This document shows, piece after piece, positions 46,866 to 58,770 of a stretch of 64,000 bases of DNA (position 1 is its first letter; each line of letters begins with the position of its first letter). A program made the translations under genes and the position numbers. The stretch is from Hesperophylax magnus (taxonomy: Eukaryota > Arthropoda > Insecta > Trichoptera > Limnephilidae): contig JAIUSX010000121.1 in assembly GCA_026573805.1 (NCBI GenBank), forward strand, positions 11,240,001 to 11,304,000. Direction: 5' to 3'. A model generated the notes under the pieces. That model was not told the DNA's origin. It was given only the letters and a program-made list of their open reading frames with translations, and did no database searches.

Positions 46866-49739
46866 TATTATCTTCTTCTATTGTTATTCAAATAAATTGA
46901 ATAGTCATTGTGACTTGTGTAAAAGTTTTACTTGTTTTTTTTTATAGTTTTATAAAACAGTTACTTTTCATAGTCACTGCTAATTAATGTCAATCCAACA
47001 GTTGAATTCTAGGAAACATTACAATATGATTCCTTTACATTACGTAAATATTCTAAGAAGTTTATGAAAAGCAGTGATTTTTAGTTTTTCTTTTATATAT
47101 ACAGTCCGATTTATAAAAAAAAATGTTTATTTATGAACTGACCGTTTAATAATACCTTCAGAAGGAGAAACAGCTCTCACGCGTAATAATAATTACAAAG
47201 CAGAACTTATTTATAAATAAATTGTTTGTTGTAAATTAGAAATTAATATATTATTGAATACCTTAAAGAAAAACTTTAAATTGTAATGGATTTTTACAAT
47301 TTAAGCTTTAGAACAATAAATAAACTATTCACCATATATTACACTAAACACTTATAACTTCACTTTTCCCGGGTTCCCATTATAATTATTTTTTATAATA
47401 TCGTATGTACTTAATGTAAAAATTGGGTAAAATAAAATATTAAAAAAATACTAGGTACCTTTTATCATAATATTTACACGGGAACTGAGGAAAAACGCGT
47501 GCAAAAAATTATATTTGATTGGACATTATTCGCGAATATTTGTGCAAAATTTAAAAAATATACTATCAATTAATAAGATGGGTAATATTATTTATGTTCT
47601 AGTTTGAGAAGATGCATTATATTAATTATGTATGCATGAAGTAACATTTCTGATCAAAGTGTTTAAAAACTAAATCCTGTTGCAGCAATTATAAATTCCG
47701 TGTCTTTCGGTCCATCACCGCACGAGGTGTGTTTTATAGCGAGATTTGGTGTCGTGTTGCGCCTTGGAGCGACTCAGAATAGTTTCTGTGTTTCCTAGTG
47801 TCATATTTACGATAGTTGTTTCTGTTTTTACGACCTGCCTTTGGATACGACGAGAACCACACGGTTCAAATCACTCGAGCGTTCGCTGACCAAGACTCGA
47901 TGAACAATCCATTGCTTATAGTCCAGCCAAAAAGCTGATGTTAAGCATGTGTGGTCTGAGGTGATTTTGTAAATCCGACCTAAAGGTATCAATACACTAA
48001 GCGTTTGTTAGAGGAAAACACAGTTCTTGGCACTCAAGAGTAAGATTATGCATTCAGGGATGCACCTTCTTACTCTTGATTGTAGTGATGGACGTATAAA
48101 TATTGGTTCGAAACATTACGACCCTGTAAAAATAATTCGAAATAATCGAATCTGAATAGGGGGTATTGATTAAGACACAATTATTCCCGTCGTTTGTTGA
48201 GCATAAAATCGGCGTCTTTTATGGGAACAAAATATGTATTTTAATCAAGTGATTATCGAAATTTCGAATAGGTTTGATCGAAATTTTCGCTAACCCTTCA
48301 CTAGCCTCCTAAAAAGACAAGCCGCATTTGCTTTAACCTCTTCAGGCCTCTAGCATATTTGAAGTTTATATTTCTTAAAGAGGCTGTCAGAAAGTCTGAG
48401 AATTTGTGTGAATTTCCTCTTCTCGATAAAATCAAATAAATGGAATATTTCGAAACGTATCCGAAAAATAAAAATCGTTTTTGAAAGGTGGGGAAACACT
48501 CTTTCAAATCTAATTATTAACAAATAAAAATAACATTTTTTAAAAATTACAATTTTGAAATCAAACATTAAAAAGTTAAAAAAATGGCCCGCCTACGTTT
48601 TTTGTCGTTTCAAAAGAAAATAATTATTTAATAATTCACGGTAATTCAAGTTTCTTACATTTTTCTCAAATTGTGGTCAGAACCTTTGGTTTCATAGATG
48701 TTTACATTTCAATTATTCTGTGGTATTATTATATTTGAATATAAAGCTTGGTGGGGTCTCTTTCTTTCCTCGTTTAGTTCATATTTGTAACTGTTACGGT
48801 AAGGGAGACAACGATTTCTATGAGATCGCATTGAGCTTATCCGAAAAGCAAACAAAATGACTACGGGTAATAACTGTTTGTTCCCAAAACCGAACAAATT
48901 AGCCTTAGTTAAACTATTTAACTATCCCTAGGGGTATCTCACCACTTTTGATAAAGAATTCGTCAAGTAACATTGATCATAGGATTAACGTGGTTATAAT
49001 AACAGACATTCACTTGACGGCTTTAATTACTCAGCGGTGGGGAAAAAGATACCATAGGCTACCCGACGAATAATGCCAATCGTCAGTGATTAAATACTCC
49101 CTTAGTAACTATCTACCTTTATGGTTTAGTGTTACCTGAATATCTATTGATTTATTTCAACCCGTGTATTGGTTTAGTTTAGGTGGTCCGTTAAAACGTA
49201 ATAATAAAACGTAGTTTAAAGGTATTCTGCAATAAATAGTATCAATTTCTGTTACTTTATTGAGGCGAGAAAAGGCCGAAAAATAGTCGGCTAACGTCGC
49301 TCGTGTATTCAAATTAAATGAGCTTTTTTATGGAAGAAACATTAAAAAGCTTTTTCATACATACAGTACCTCTGTTAAATATCCAGGAGTTTGGTTTACG
49401 ATGCATTGTATGTTCGGTTTAACTGCGTGTCGTACACGGGAAAATATGAAATAAATTTAATGATGTGAACATAATAAAAACTGTCGAAATAAACTAGAGT
49501 GGAATTAGAATACTTGCCAACTTTTATTTTAGTTATAATTAACCAGACGTGGAGTGGAGAATAAACATAGGATACGATTTTATTACTTATAAACATGATT
49601 TGAATTTTACACAACTGATCAACATCCATTTACCATACTTAAACGGTTATTTATCAGTTTTGTATTATTTAAATATATTTATTGGAAAGGAGGTTAGTAT
49701 TTCTTTTTGCACGCAAATAAATTTAGGGCCTTATTAATA
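46866..49739. other. Non-coding DNA
   Basis: A GC-richer unique-looking stretch at about 47695-47960 shows no exon-like open frame. Minus-strand frames at 48301-48897 (62-72 codons) have no domains. A TTTTACACAACTGATCAAC word near 49604 recurs at the inverted repeat below. Confidence 0.4.
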
Positions 49740-49817
49740 AACGTGTTTTATGTTTTACACAACTGATAAAAAACCATTAATGTATGGTGATAAGTTGTGT
49801 AAAATTTAAAACACGTT
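49740..49817. repeat. 78-bp inverted repeat with 25-bp arms
   Basis: AACGTGTTTTATGTTTTACA at 49740 pairs with TGTAAAATTTAAAACACGTT ending at 49817. Arms are 25 bp with few mismatches, around a 28-base centre. Too small for a coding element; possibly a mini-MITE. Confidence 0.7.
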
Positions 49818-50639
49818 GATTGGTAAGGGAGTTATTAGTATGTATTTCATTATTTTTTGATAAGTAAATAATAATTATTATTATATTTAAAATTCAATGT
49901 TTAAAAAATTGCTAGTAGTTAGAACGTGTTTTAAGTTTTTTTTTTTTTTTGAGCAATGGAACGTGCGATATTTATCAAAGCTCCATAGCTGAAAAATGTT
50001 GCGTTTACCTATAAATTCCGCATGAAAGCTGTGAAAATTTCACGAGTTTTTGTTTTGACAAACAGATCTTTTGTTGGATAGCCATCATGCAAAGGTAGCC
50101 ATCGTAAGTTTTATATATCATCAAACTGTCTTGCAAAACATTGTTTTAATTTGTCAAACGTTGTTTTACAATTGTTCCACCAATAACTTTTTTATGCTAT
50201 TTAAATCGTGTTGCGCATTTAATTCCTTTGTATTCTTTCATGCTCCGTGGCCCGATCGGCAAATAAATCATTGTCTAATTAATTGCCTGGGTACCTGTTT
50301 AGCGATGCCCATTACCTTTACGGCTATAAGTTTGCCGATGAGCATAGTTGAAGTCAGGTCAAACATTTGATTAACTGAGTTCCCAGAAAATTCTGGCGTC
50401 TGAAACGTACGATCCAACTGCTGAGAACTCCGCTGTAACCTCATGTTTTGTTACATGTATCGTTTATGAAAAAGAGAGAGAGGTCACAACAAAGCTGTAT
50501 GCATTGGCGTGGTTACGATTTTTATACCTACAAGTATTTCGCCGATAGAGCCGATAGATATGTTGTGATCGTCATTTTAATAATCAATACGCATGAAGAA
50601 GAAAAGAAAGAGAGATTCCAATAGAGCTACAATAATCCG
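49818..50639. other. Non-coding DNA
   Basis: A 99-codon frame at 50071-50370 begins with TTG and shows no known domain. T15 run near 49938. Region 50190-50350 is moderately GC-rich and unique-looking. Confidence 0.4.
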
Positions 50640-50790
50640 GCTAAAAACAGGATCGCAAGCCTTTAACGAATGAATTAACGAGCTTCTTGCTAACTTTCAA
50701 CATATCAAATTTCACCAGAATTTGACATGGACACGCCCATTACACAATTCTATCTTCAATCATTAACGTGTTAAAGATTGTTTTACCTAC
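50640..50790 (+). repeat. Unclassified dispersed family, copy Y
   Basis: TAAAAACAGGATCGCAAGCC and TTTAACGAATGAATTAACGAG align with the left end of copies W, X and Z. The interior has diverged. Confidence 0.5.
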
Positions 50791-51559
50791 TATTCCGCTG
50801 AAACTTTAGTTGTAACTTGTTACCTCTCTTTTTGTTATAATGCTGTATGCGTCATTTACGAGAGAGAAGAAGAGGTTTTAACAGGTTGGTATTATATACC
50901 TGTATAACAATCGCAATCATGTCAATGTCGGCGGCTAATCAAAGAAACTAAACGTACATTACCTTCGGACGTTCCTCGTTTAGCCGATCTCGTAACCTGT
51001 GCCGTTAATCGTTCGGCAATTAAACCCTCTTAATCGTCATTGTTGATTGCACAATAAAGTCTATTTGACGACTAGCTTGATTGATATTTTTTTCGGGCAA
51101 GGCTTTGAGTTTGTTTGTGTTCTCGGCAAACCGGTTTTGATAGGCCGGAGTTCTGTGGCTGATCAGCTTGCCCGAGAACGAGACTCGGTGTCCGTTGCCC
51201 GCAGCCCGTGCCCGATGCCCATGCCGCTACTTAATATTATTTCTTTCCCCTTATCGTTTTATATATGTTAAGTATTGATTAATGCGCGGGATAAGCGAAC
51301 AAGTATTTTACGGTTCTATGACAAAACAGAACAGTGAAGAAAAGTGAAGTAAGAGAACAAACAAACAAACCTAACCCAACCTATTATTTATATCTGTTCT
51401 GTTTTATCCGGTTTATGTATTTAACACAAGTACAATAATCCATGGTTTACATTGCTGTTGAGTTTAGTTTGCGTGTGGATGAATTACTGTACACGTCGAA
51501 ACACATTGTTATGTTGTACCTAGTGGAATTTTTACTAAGGTGTTCCAGAGTCCATACAC
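50791..51559. other. Non-coding DNA
   Basis: No gene. A 74-codon frame at 51047-51271 has no known domain. Confidence 0.4.
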
Positions 51560-51830
51560 GAAGAAAAATGATCCCGTTAAAAAAGTGATAGCATGCCAAT
51601 TTCATGACAAAATATTAGTCATTTAGATATATCAATAACACGTGTTCTTTTCCTATCAAATACCATGACGGAATGTGACAATATCAGTATTTGTATGAAC
51701 ACGTGTTTCGCCGTCCTCGTTCATTCGTTAAAGGCCTGCAATCCCGTTTTAACCAGGAAAGTGAATGATTTAACCCGATGTTTAATAAATTAACAGTATT
51801 TTAAATCAGTAAGTTTTCTCTGTGTAATGT
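51560..51830 (-). repeat. Unclassified dispersed family, copy Z
   Basis: On the minus strand GGTTAAAACGGGATTGCAGG, CCTTTAACGAATGAACGAGG, CGGCGAAACACGTGTTCATA and TACTGATATTGTCACATTCC align with copy X. The stretch 51765-51825 (plus strand AAATTAACAGT, ATCAGTAAGTTTTCTC) also matches 21259-21295. Confidence 0.65.
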
Positions 51831-53840
51831 GTATTATATTAGTTAGCTTTTTATCACTATTTAAAACTTTTTAGCAAATATCACGCGAATTCTCCTCAAT
51901 CCTAAGGCAGAGAAGATTAAGGGCTTTACTTTATATCTTGGCATACACTCATTGTTTCATTCACATTCATACATTATCTCTTACTTATTTGTTATTCCGA
52001 CATGACTCGACTGAATTTAATACATTTCATCTTACCTTCTCTTCCTGGGGCTTCCCGACTTCTGCCACGCACTTACACCTCAACACCTTGCGCCTCTTGC
52101 TTTCTCACAGTTCTTTCACGTCTAATTCTTATCACATTATGCAAGTACTGTGAAACAACCGGCCCATGGTGAAATAATAACAGAACTCGAATAGAATATT
52201 CAAAGAACATGAATGAAATATTATCATTACCAATATGATGCTACGTGGTTTTCCTCACATACGCTGCAGGTACCTCTTTCATAGGGTACCTACCTACCTA
52301 ATATCATGGTTTTCAAAATTATGTCACCGTTTCAAAACAGAAACAAAAAAATAATTAAACGTAACTAATAGTGGCTTCACTAAATTATATTATTAGCTAA
52401 GTATTTTGTTCTTGTCTTGTTAACGTGATATAACATCATATATCAAAATTTCGGCGACGCCACTCGTTTAGCCGGGTTAAACATGCTCGGCAAGTTGGGT
52501 TTATTAATCTTCATTTAAATGAGAGCCGATATGTTGAACAATTATGAGTCCCCGCCCATTCCTGACCCTCTGCTCTCCGTGACTTGCATCCTTGGGAATC
52601 CCCCACTCTCCTTCCACCACCCCCCACCTTCCGCATATACTTCTTCTCCGGTTTATCCACACCGTCGCATTTTTCTCATGCCATAGCTACGATCGCGCTT
52701 GTGTTGTTCTCATCTGTTGCATTTTCCTTTGTGGGAACTCACTTTGAAAGGCTGACGACAACTCAAAATAATGGTTCTGTTATGTCAGCTTTATTTATTA
52801 TTATTAATGTTTTAACTTTTAACAGCTCTCAGCCGTGGAAGACAATGCGATTTAGATTAAGTCGTGTGTTTTTATTTGTGGTTTTTTCCTTTTTATTATT
52901 GGTCTCACTTTAATTGTCTTGAACTTCGGAACCCGTCATAAGTGTCATGGATAGATGGACTGTATTAGGTTTAATTGTCACATATTTTACTCTGTTCCGA
53001 GGAAATATATACCAAGGGCATACTAACGTGCGCTTTGCTACAAAATTCTTTTAAAAATATTTTTGAACGAAGAGCGATAGAATTTTTTTTCACTTCTTTT
53101 ATTAAGGTAATTCAACAAATTAATATCTGGAATGGACCGTAGGTATAGTGTCTTGTCTTCATTTTAGAAAATTAAATAAATATTTAAAAACTTCATAGCG
53201 CATTATGGAAATAACATTGCAAGCTGAAAAAATTCTGCTAGACATTTCAAATACCAGATAGCGACCGAGATGGACAAATATTTTTTTCTTTTTTTTTGGT
53301 CAAGATAACGGCTTTTTATCTTGCAATTAATGACTTCCTACGATTGTGCTTACTAACATTTAGTTATTAATTAATGTAAAACGATTTCGTTTATAGTGTA
53401 TCTACGTGTTTTAATGCCGAAATTACAGGTTTCATTCAAATAAATCTGTCTTAATAAAGTGCACCGATACGTGTAAAATTCACAAACGCGTCTGAAATCC
53501 TTTCTATTTTGCGGGTATAAAATTTAATAGAGCGTTTGAGCATATAAATTATACACATCAATGTCTGTATCGGAAACAAATGAATATTTGTATGAAGCCG
53601 TAATAAGCGGGTATGCGAAACGAGAACGGAGCCCTAAATAACAATAATAACACGCCATTCTGATTTCGTATAATGAGCCTCTTACATGTCGTATATTTTA
53701 TTTTGTTGGGAAAACCAACAGTTTACAATATTTTATGAGGTATGGTAATATGTATAGTAAACGAATCAATAATAGGTTTTCACTGATGTTTCTTAATTAT
53801 TAGCGAATATAGAAGAACAAAAAGTATTAAAAAGTCTAAT
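51831..53840. other. Non-coding DNA with a MITE-end relic
   Basis: CTGTGAAACAACCGGCCCAT and GGTGAAATAATAACAGAAC near 52149-52187 match the right end and flank of the MITE family seen at 11930 and 29001. GC-richer patch 52440-52720. A 109-codon frame at 52584-52913 starts at TTG, shows no domain I recognise and is not called. Confidence 0.45.
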
Positions 53841-53867
53841 GGGGATTGTGGGAGGGAGGGGTAGGGG
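53841..53867 (+). other. Canonical G-quadruplex motif
   Basis: GGGG-ATTGT-GGG-A-GGG-A-GGGG-TA-GGGG: five runs of at least three G with loops of 1-5 bases, meeting the standard G3+N1-7 rule. Surrounding DNA is AT-rich. No gene is close enough in the window to suggest a role. Confidence 0.85.
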
Positions 53868-54929
53868 AAGTATCTAATCTGCGTAGAATAATATGTATTG
53901 TGTGAATGTTATTTGTTGATTTTAGGTGAGAACTTTGGAGGCGCTCAGTTAAATAATTAAAATTCAGTGCAAAACTATTAAAAATTTATGAAACGCCGTG
54001 AAAACCTGGAAAAAAAAATTGGTAATGATTTCAAAGCCCGCAGCATTTTTTTTTAATAACACTTTTTCAATTCTTTTAAAAAACTGTTCTTTTTTATATT
54101 TGATCTGCCATAATTTTTTTTTTATACATTCAGCCAACATATTTATAATGATTGAAGACAATATTAACCACTTTCAAAAGAAAAATGTGAAACAGAAAAG
54201 ACAGAAAGAGGTTTTGCTCAATAAGTTATTCCATTATAAAAATATGGTTTTCACTTGTTCCCGTCATATCATTTTGCTGATTTTTCGTTGTATTGTACCG
54301 TTTTCAGTGCTCAATTGGACACAATTTCCATCTCCTATTATTATCATTTTTATAAACCGATGGTCATTTACTAACGGGCAGTCAGCCACTGGTGCCGTGA
54401 CCCTAATAGGTTACAAAATATTTAATTTCCATATAGGTAGGTGACAATGATTTTTTTTGTGTATTTCAGTATTCTCAATTCAAACATCTATTCACGTTTT
54501 TTGTCCAGTTAAAAATACATGCAAGTTGCCCCTCCACACAGGCCGGTGGAATGGTTGACCGACACAAAAGAAACAGAAGATTAACATCTTCGTGATGCAT
54601 TCGTTCTTTGTGCGGTTTACGCCTACGAATAGTCATACCCAATAATTATAAAGCTGGGCCCGCCTTGAACTGCCCTGGACCCCGGGACCGGGATTTAGCC
54701 AGAGGTCGCCATAGATCATGGCTCATGGGCCCTAAATATAGGCTGGAAGGACCCATCTTCGTCAGACTGCTTTTATATGATGTATTTGAGTTTTCTTTGC
54801 AGATGTTAACGACCTAACGAAGGCTAATGATTACAAACTACTCATAACCGATAACTATTCATTCATAATTTACACTTTTTGGGACCAGTATTACAACCTA
54901 CCGTCATTTTAAAACTATTTTATGTGTGT
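53868..54929. other. Non-coding DNA
   Basis: A 148-codon frame at 53998-54444 starts with GTG, is Phe/Ile/Lys-rich as expected for translated AT-rich DNA, and has no domain. A GC-rich patch at 54600-54760 carries a 69-codon frame without known domains; it may be an old repeat. Confidence 0.4.
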
Positions 54930-55080
54930 CAGCACTAGAGTTCTAACTGCTACCAAACGTCTGGAGCCAATGATGATACTTTGGCATAATAATTTGTGAA
55001 ATAATACAATTTAATTTGATTTGAACCCCCGACCTCCGGATTGCTAGTCGAGAGCCTTACCCCTCGACCACGGAGAACAA
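54930..55080 (-). repeat. tRNA-derived SINE, family 4
   Basis: On the minus strand GGTCGAGGGGTAAGGCTC (A box) and GTCGGGGGTTCAAATC (B box) are correctly spaced, and CTCTCGACTAGCAATCCGGA lies between them as in a Ser/Leu-like tRNA. The body CATTGGCTCCAGACG and AGCAGTTAGAACTC matches 32700-32742. No closed cloverleaf, so a SINE rather than a tRNA gene. Confidence 0.7.
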
Positions 55081-55323
55081 ATAGATAATAGGAACAACGG
55101 AGATGTGCTGTGAGTCATTATTATTAGTATGAAACTGTGCGCATAAAAGTGTCCTCAACATCGTTTACCCATGTTGTGATTACATTGTTGGCAAATTAAA
55201 ATTAAAAACTTAATATCTGAAATTGCATTTTATTCTCGTTCGGATTGTTTCAAACTAAAGCTAAGGTTCGCCAAAACATAATTTTTTAAACTTCTTTTTA
55301 AATTCTCTACATTTCGCACTAGA
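55081..55323. other. AT-rich non-coding DNA
   Basis: Nothing recognised. Confidence 0.5.
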
Positions 55324-55331
55324 TTGCCCAA

Positions 55332-55957
55332 TAGGGTGTATCGATTTTTAACTTTTTTTTTGTTTTCAAATTCCAAGTTGAGAAAAAGTTGCTACTAGGT
55401 ACCACAACTTACCACAAAAATTTTTGGATTTTTATAAAAATGTTTAGGTCTCCCGCATAAGGCCTAAAGTTTTAATTTTTTTCAAAAAATATCCAATTTT
55501 TTTAAAATAAAATCGTAACTTTTGTGTTTATTCCAAGTTAAAAAACAGTAATATTAGGGCATAAAAATAAGTAAGAAACGATTTTTTTTATAAAAAATGG
55601 ATTTTAGGTCTCCCGCACAAGCCCCAAAGTTTGTTAATTTTGATGAAATTTTGTTATTTTGTGTACATATATGAACCATGTTTTTTTTTTAAGTTTAAAC
55701 CACCGGAATTAATTTTAATTTTCTTACAGAAGGCATAAAATGAGTTCAGAACACAAAAGTTACGATTTTATTTTTTTTAATTTAATTTTTTTTTAATATT
55801 TTTTGAAAAAAATTAAAACTTTAAGCCTTGTGCGGGAGACCTAAACATTTTTTTAAAAATCTAAAACTTTTTGTGGTAAGTTGTGGTACCTAGTAGCAAC
55901 TTTTTCTCAACTTGGAATTTGAAAACAAAAAAAAAAGTTAAAAATCGATACACCCTA
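55332..55957. mobile_element. Fold-back MITE, 626 bp, perfect 8-bp target duplication
   Basis: Ends TAGGGTGTATCGATTTTTAA and its complement are identical. The flanks TTGCCCAA (55324-55331) and TTGCCCAA (55958-55965) are a perfect 8-bp duplication. Inverted similarity continues inward for about 190-200 bp per side, including AGGTCTCCCGCATAAGGCC against the complement of GCCTTGTGCGGGAGACCT. A third AGGTCTCCCGCACAAGCC lies in the centre (about 55607). The 8-bp duplication and TAGGG end fit hAT-type mobilisation. No transposase. Confidence 0.9.
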
Positions 55958-55965
55958 TTGCCCAA

Positions 55966-57039
55966 TAATGCAACTTGCAACGTTTCCGTCTTCATTGGAA
56001 GAATCGTAATCTTTCTGTTACCACGGGGAATCTCATAAAATAACGCCTTTCTCAACCAAGATCTAATAAATAATTCCCAATCATTCACATCGTAACATAA
56101 CTAGCAATTTGAAGAACAAAAACTCACCAATTTAGTCGTACTCTGGAACGTAACCAACACGCATCGGCACAGCGGTACCGATGCCCGATGCCCGATAGAT
56201 GTTGGTGGTGGGAGCTAATGGGGGGTTAGAACGCTGAATCCGCGATAATAACTGTTATTTATTCGCCAAATCATCTCTCTTATTCTATGTCCATTCTTTG
56301 AACATCGAGATTCAACGGGGAATGAAGAACGAAGACCATAAATAATATAATACCTGCTTGTTTTATGGCCAGAATGCGATAAACTTTTTTCAATCCGTAT
56401 GCTGTCGCTTCATTTGTGTAATTTAATTTCACAAAATTATTTCTTGTTTTTTTAGAATTGGATCAATATTTAGCAATGACACACAACAGTGATATTTTTT
56501 ACGATTTTCATGGATTTCCAGAAAAAAATTATTTACTTGGCCATTTTCAATATGTACTCCCGCAAACCCGTGAAAAATCACGGGATACTGTAACACCAAT
56601 TTAATTTTTTTTTTTTAAATATTATAGTAAAGGTATGTGCTTTATCGCTTGTCTGAATTTATTCAAACAAACAGTTCCAATTTTGAATATGACAATTTAA
56701 TTCAAATCAAACAAGAGTTCTAAAAATATTTTATTACATGTGTCATAACCGAATGTATCCGAAATTAATGATTTATTGTCTTCTTTTCTCAGTAACATAT
56801 AGAGATAATGATATCCACACTGGGATCTCCCGTGCTGAGGATTTCATTTACATATTATAATTTAATTATAAGAAATTAATATTACAACAAAGTAACATAT
56901 GAATTTAATTATAAAAATATATAATGTAGTATAATTTTTTTTTTTAAATAATATTAAAATAAATAAGATAGTGTTTTTTGTATACTTCAGTTTAGTAGAT
57001 TCGGTTTTAGTCTGTGTTTGATATCAGTATATTTTATAT
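55966..57039. other. AT-rich non-coding DNA; probable LINE 3' UTR at its right end
   Basis: A unique-looking GC-richer bit lies at 56130-56230. The minus-strand sequence downstream of copy G (about 57040 to 56940) may be its 3' UTR, with A-rich runs near 56935-56950. Confidence 0.4.
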
Positions 57040-57320
57040 TTCAGATCTCCCTATATTAAGTATCCAACTTTTTATTTGAGATTTAAATGTTATAATGTTG
57101 AGGTTTTTGAGTGAGAGTGGTATTTTATTGTAGAGTTTAATACTATGATATAAGAAACTTTTTTGCCCAAAAGTTGTATTAGTAGTTTTTGACCATGTGA
57201 TCTAGTGTTTCTATTGTACTTGTTTGTTTCTATTTCTTGGGTTTTGTACTTATGAATGTAAATGAGTATAGTTTTAGAATATAGTTGTTTAATTGACATG
57301 ATGTTAAGATATGTTTTAAT
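57040..57320 (-). pseudogene. C-terminal fragment of LINE ORF2, copy G
   Basis: From 57299 downward the frame reads MSIKQLYSKTILIYIHKYKT, then LLIQLLGKKVSY. A one-base shift near 57165 restores KLYNKIPLSLKN and FKSQIKSW. Copy F2 has the same order: MDIKQLFARSILINLHQNSK, KLYNILPATIRRTES and FKHEIKKW. Both belong to one LINE lineage, distinct from copies A-E in this segment. The frameshift shows it is dead. Confidence 0.75.
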
Positions 57321-58001
57321 AATAATGCTGTGCGGAGAGAAAACAACAAACTAAGCGTTTTTTTAAAAATAATTACAATATTTTTGTAAATATATTTGAA
57401 TTTATAAAAAATAATGATAAAATTTATTAAAAGAAAAAAATCGAATAATTTAACTTAGCGGCAATAAAAAAATACATAAAAAAGCGTTTTCTCTATAAAA
57501 CCTTTCGTGAAATGTGATTTCCGTTGTAATCTTTCTTTCTGACAAATAATTTGTAAAATATGACACTAGAAACTAGTAGTAAGAAGACTTACCGCATAAT
57601 ATTATGTGAACCAACAAATTACACGAGCAATATTTCAATAATATTATGTTATGGCGGTTTGCTTTACGTCCAGCATAAAAGTTATGTCAATGTTGTGGTT
57701 CGGCGAAAACAATAGCTCAAAACCGTGATAATGGCCGGTAGCCGCTCGTTCTACACGCAATAAACTTGAAACAATGTTGCCACCACCACAAATAGTTGGC
57801 CATAATGGAGATATAAACACAAACATCTCCACGGGTGTCAATGGCGAGATGGTTTTAGAAAACTCGCAAATAATACCACCACAAGTTTTAAAATCAAACA
57901 TATTCGTTTATGCTTTGCAATGTGACTAAATATCTAAGTTTGTGAAAACACACGGAATTAAAATTTTAAAATGAAAATAAATAATAATAATTTATTAAAT
58001 T
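57321..58001. other. Non-coding DNA with a GC-richer patch at 57.65-57.90 kb
   Basis: The patch contains an 85-codon minus-strand frame, an ATGGCC-rich unique sequence and the palindromic GGCCATAATGG. I see no domain. It could be regulatory DNA. Confidence 0.35.
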
Positions 58002-58105
58002 GTTTTTTTTTTTTTTTTTTTTTAATTGTCAACGATGACAATCGAACCTGGATAAACTGCTTCAAAGGCAACCAAGCTATGCTGGCCATTACACCACCAA
58101 CTATT
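58002..58105 (-). repeat. tRNA-derived SINE with poly(A) tail
   Basis: On the minus strand GGTGGTGTAATGGCCAGCAT resembles an A box and CCAGGTTCGATTGTC a B box, and the sequence ends in an A run of about 22 (T run 58002-58023 on the plus strand). The poly(A) tail and close spacing indicate a short, fairly recent SINE-like insertion. Confidence 0.7.
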
Positions 58106-58164
58106 TTAATAATTTTTTTACCTCTTATATACCTTTAAAAAAATCAGTACATAAAATATACATT

Positions 58165-58770
58165 CGTTAAATTCATTTTAATAATTTGGAGCGAATACAA
58201 AAAAAATATTCAAGTTGTCATAAATTTTAAATTAATATAATATCCTACTAGAATACACAAATTATATTTTATATTAAATACTCTACAATAAAATACAGAC
58301 GCAAAATAAATGATTTAACCTTCTTATTTAAAATAATAAAGTCTAAATTAGACTGTTCCTAAATGTTGCTACTTATAAAACCCACAAAAACAACACGACA
58401 CATTACTCTATTCCATCGTGGCGTGCAGAAGCACAACTACATTGCTAATTCTCCGATACAGCGGTTTCACACTATGATAAATCGATACGTAAGTGATATT
58501 GATATGTTTAAAGTTAACGTGGTGAATTTTGTGGATCATATTAAAAAACCTATCCCAATCCTATTCTTCAACCTTTGGTTGTCTCTTGATAAACCTATCT
58601 GATCACTGTATTTTTAAAATGTTCGTTTTTGTATTTTTTATATCATGTATGTAGGTTTATTGTAATTTTGCTTTTATTATTTCTTTCTCATGTTTTAAAT
58701 TATTCATCATGTCAAAATTATACTTCATATACTTATGTAAAAACCCTACGGGCGTTAAATGAATGTAATA
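58165..58770 (+). mobile_element. LINE copy C, decayed 3' end
   Basis: Plus-strand relative of copy A. The decayed coding part (58180-58600) is followed by a UTR and the conserved 3' terminus ATGTAAAAACCCTACGGGCG with TTAAATGAATG at about 58735-58766. This copy shows that the family's 3' end lies beyond the point where copy A is cut off. Confidence 0.8.
58180..58602 (+). pseudogene. C-terminal fragment of LINE reverse transcriptase
   Basis: GGAGCGAATACAAAAAAAAT, CGCAAAATAAATGATTTAAC and CAACTACATTGC are nucleotide-level matches to copy A. From 58363 a frame reads TTRHITLF, NYIANSPIQRFHTMINRYVS and VVNFVDHIKK, colinear with the end of copy A (TTRQNTIF, NYIAHSPIQRLHTMGNHYLG, LASFVDHLKH). Several stops and indels precede it. 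Dead. Confidence 0.8.

Noticed and set aside
52584..52913. 109-codon frame with a hydrophobic C-terminus
   Set aside because: No ATG start, no known domain, Phe/Leu-rich end typical of T-rich DNA.
53998..54444. 148-codon open frame
   Set aside because: No ATG at its start, composition is what translated AT-rich DNA gives (Phe, Ile, Lys, Asn), no domain recognised.
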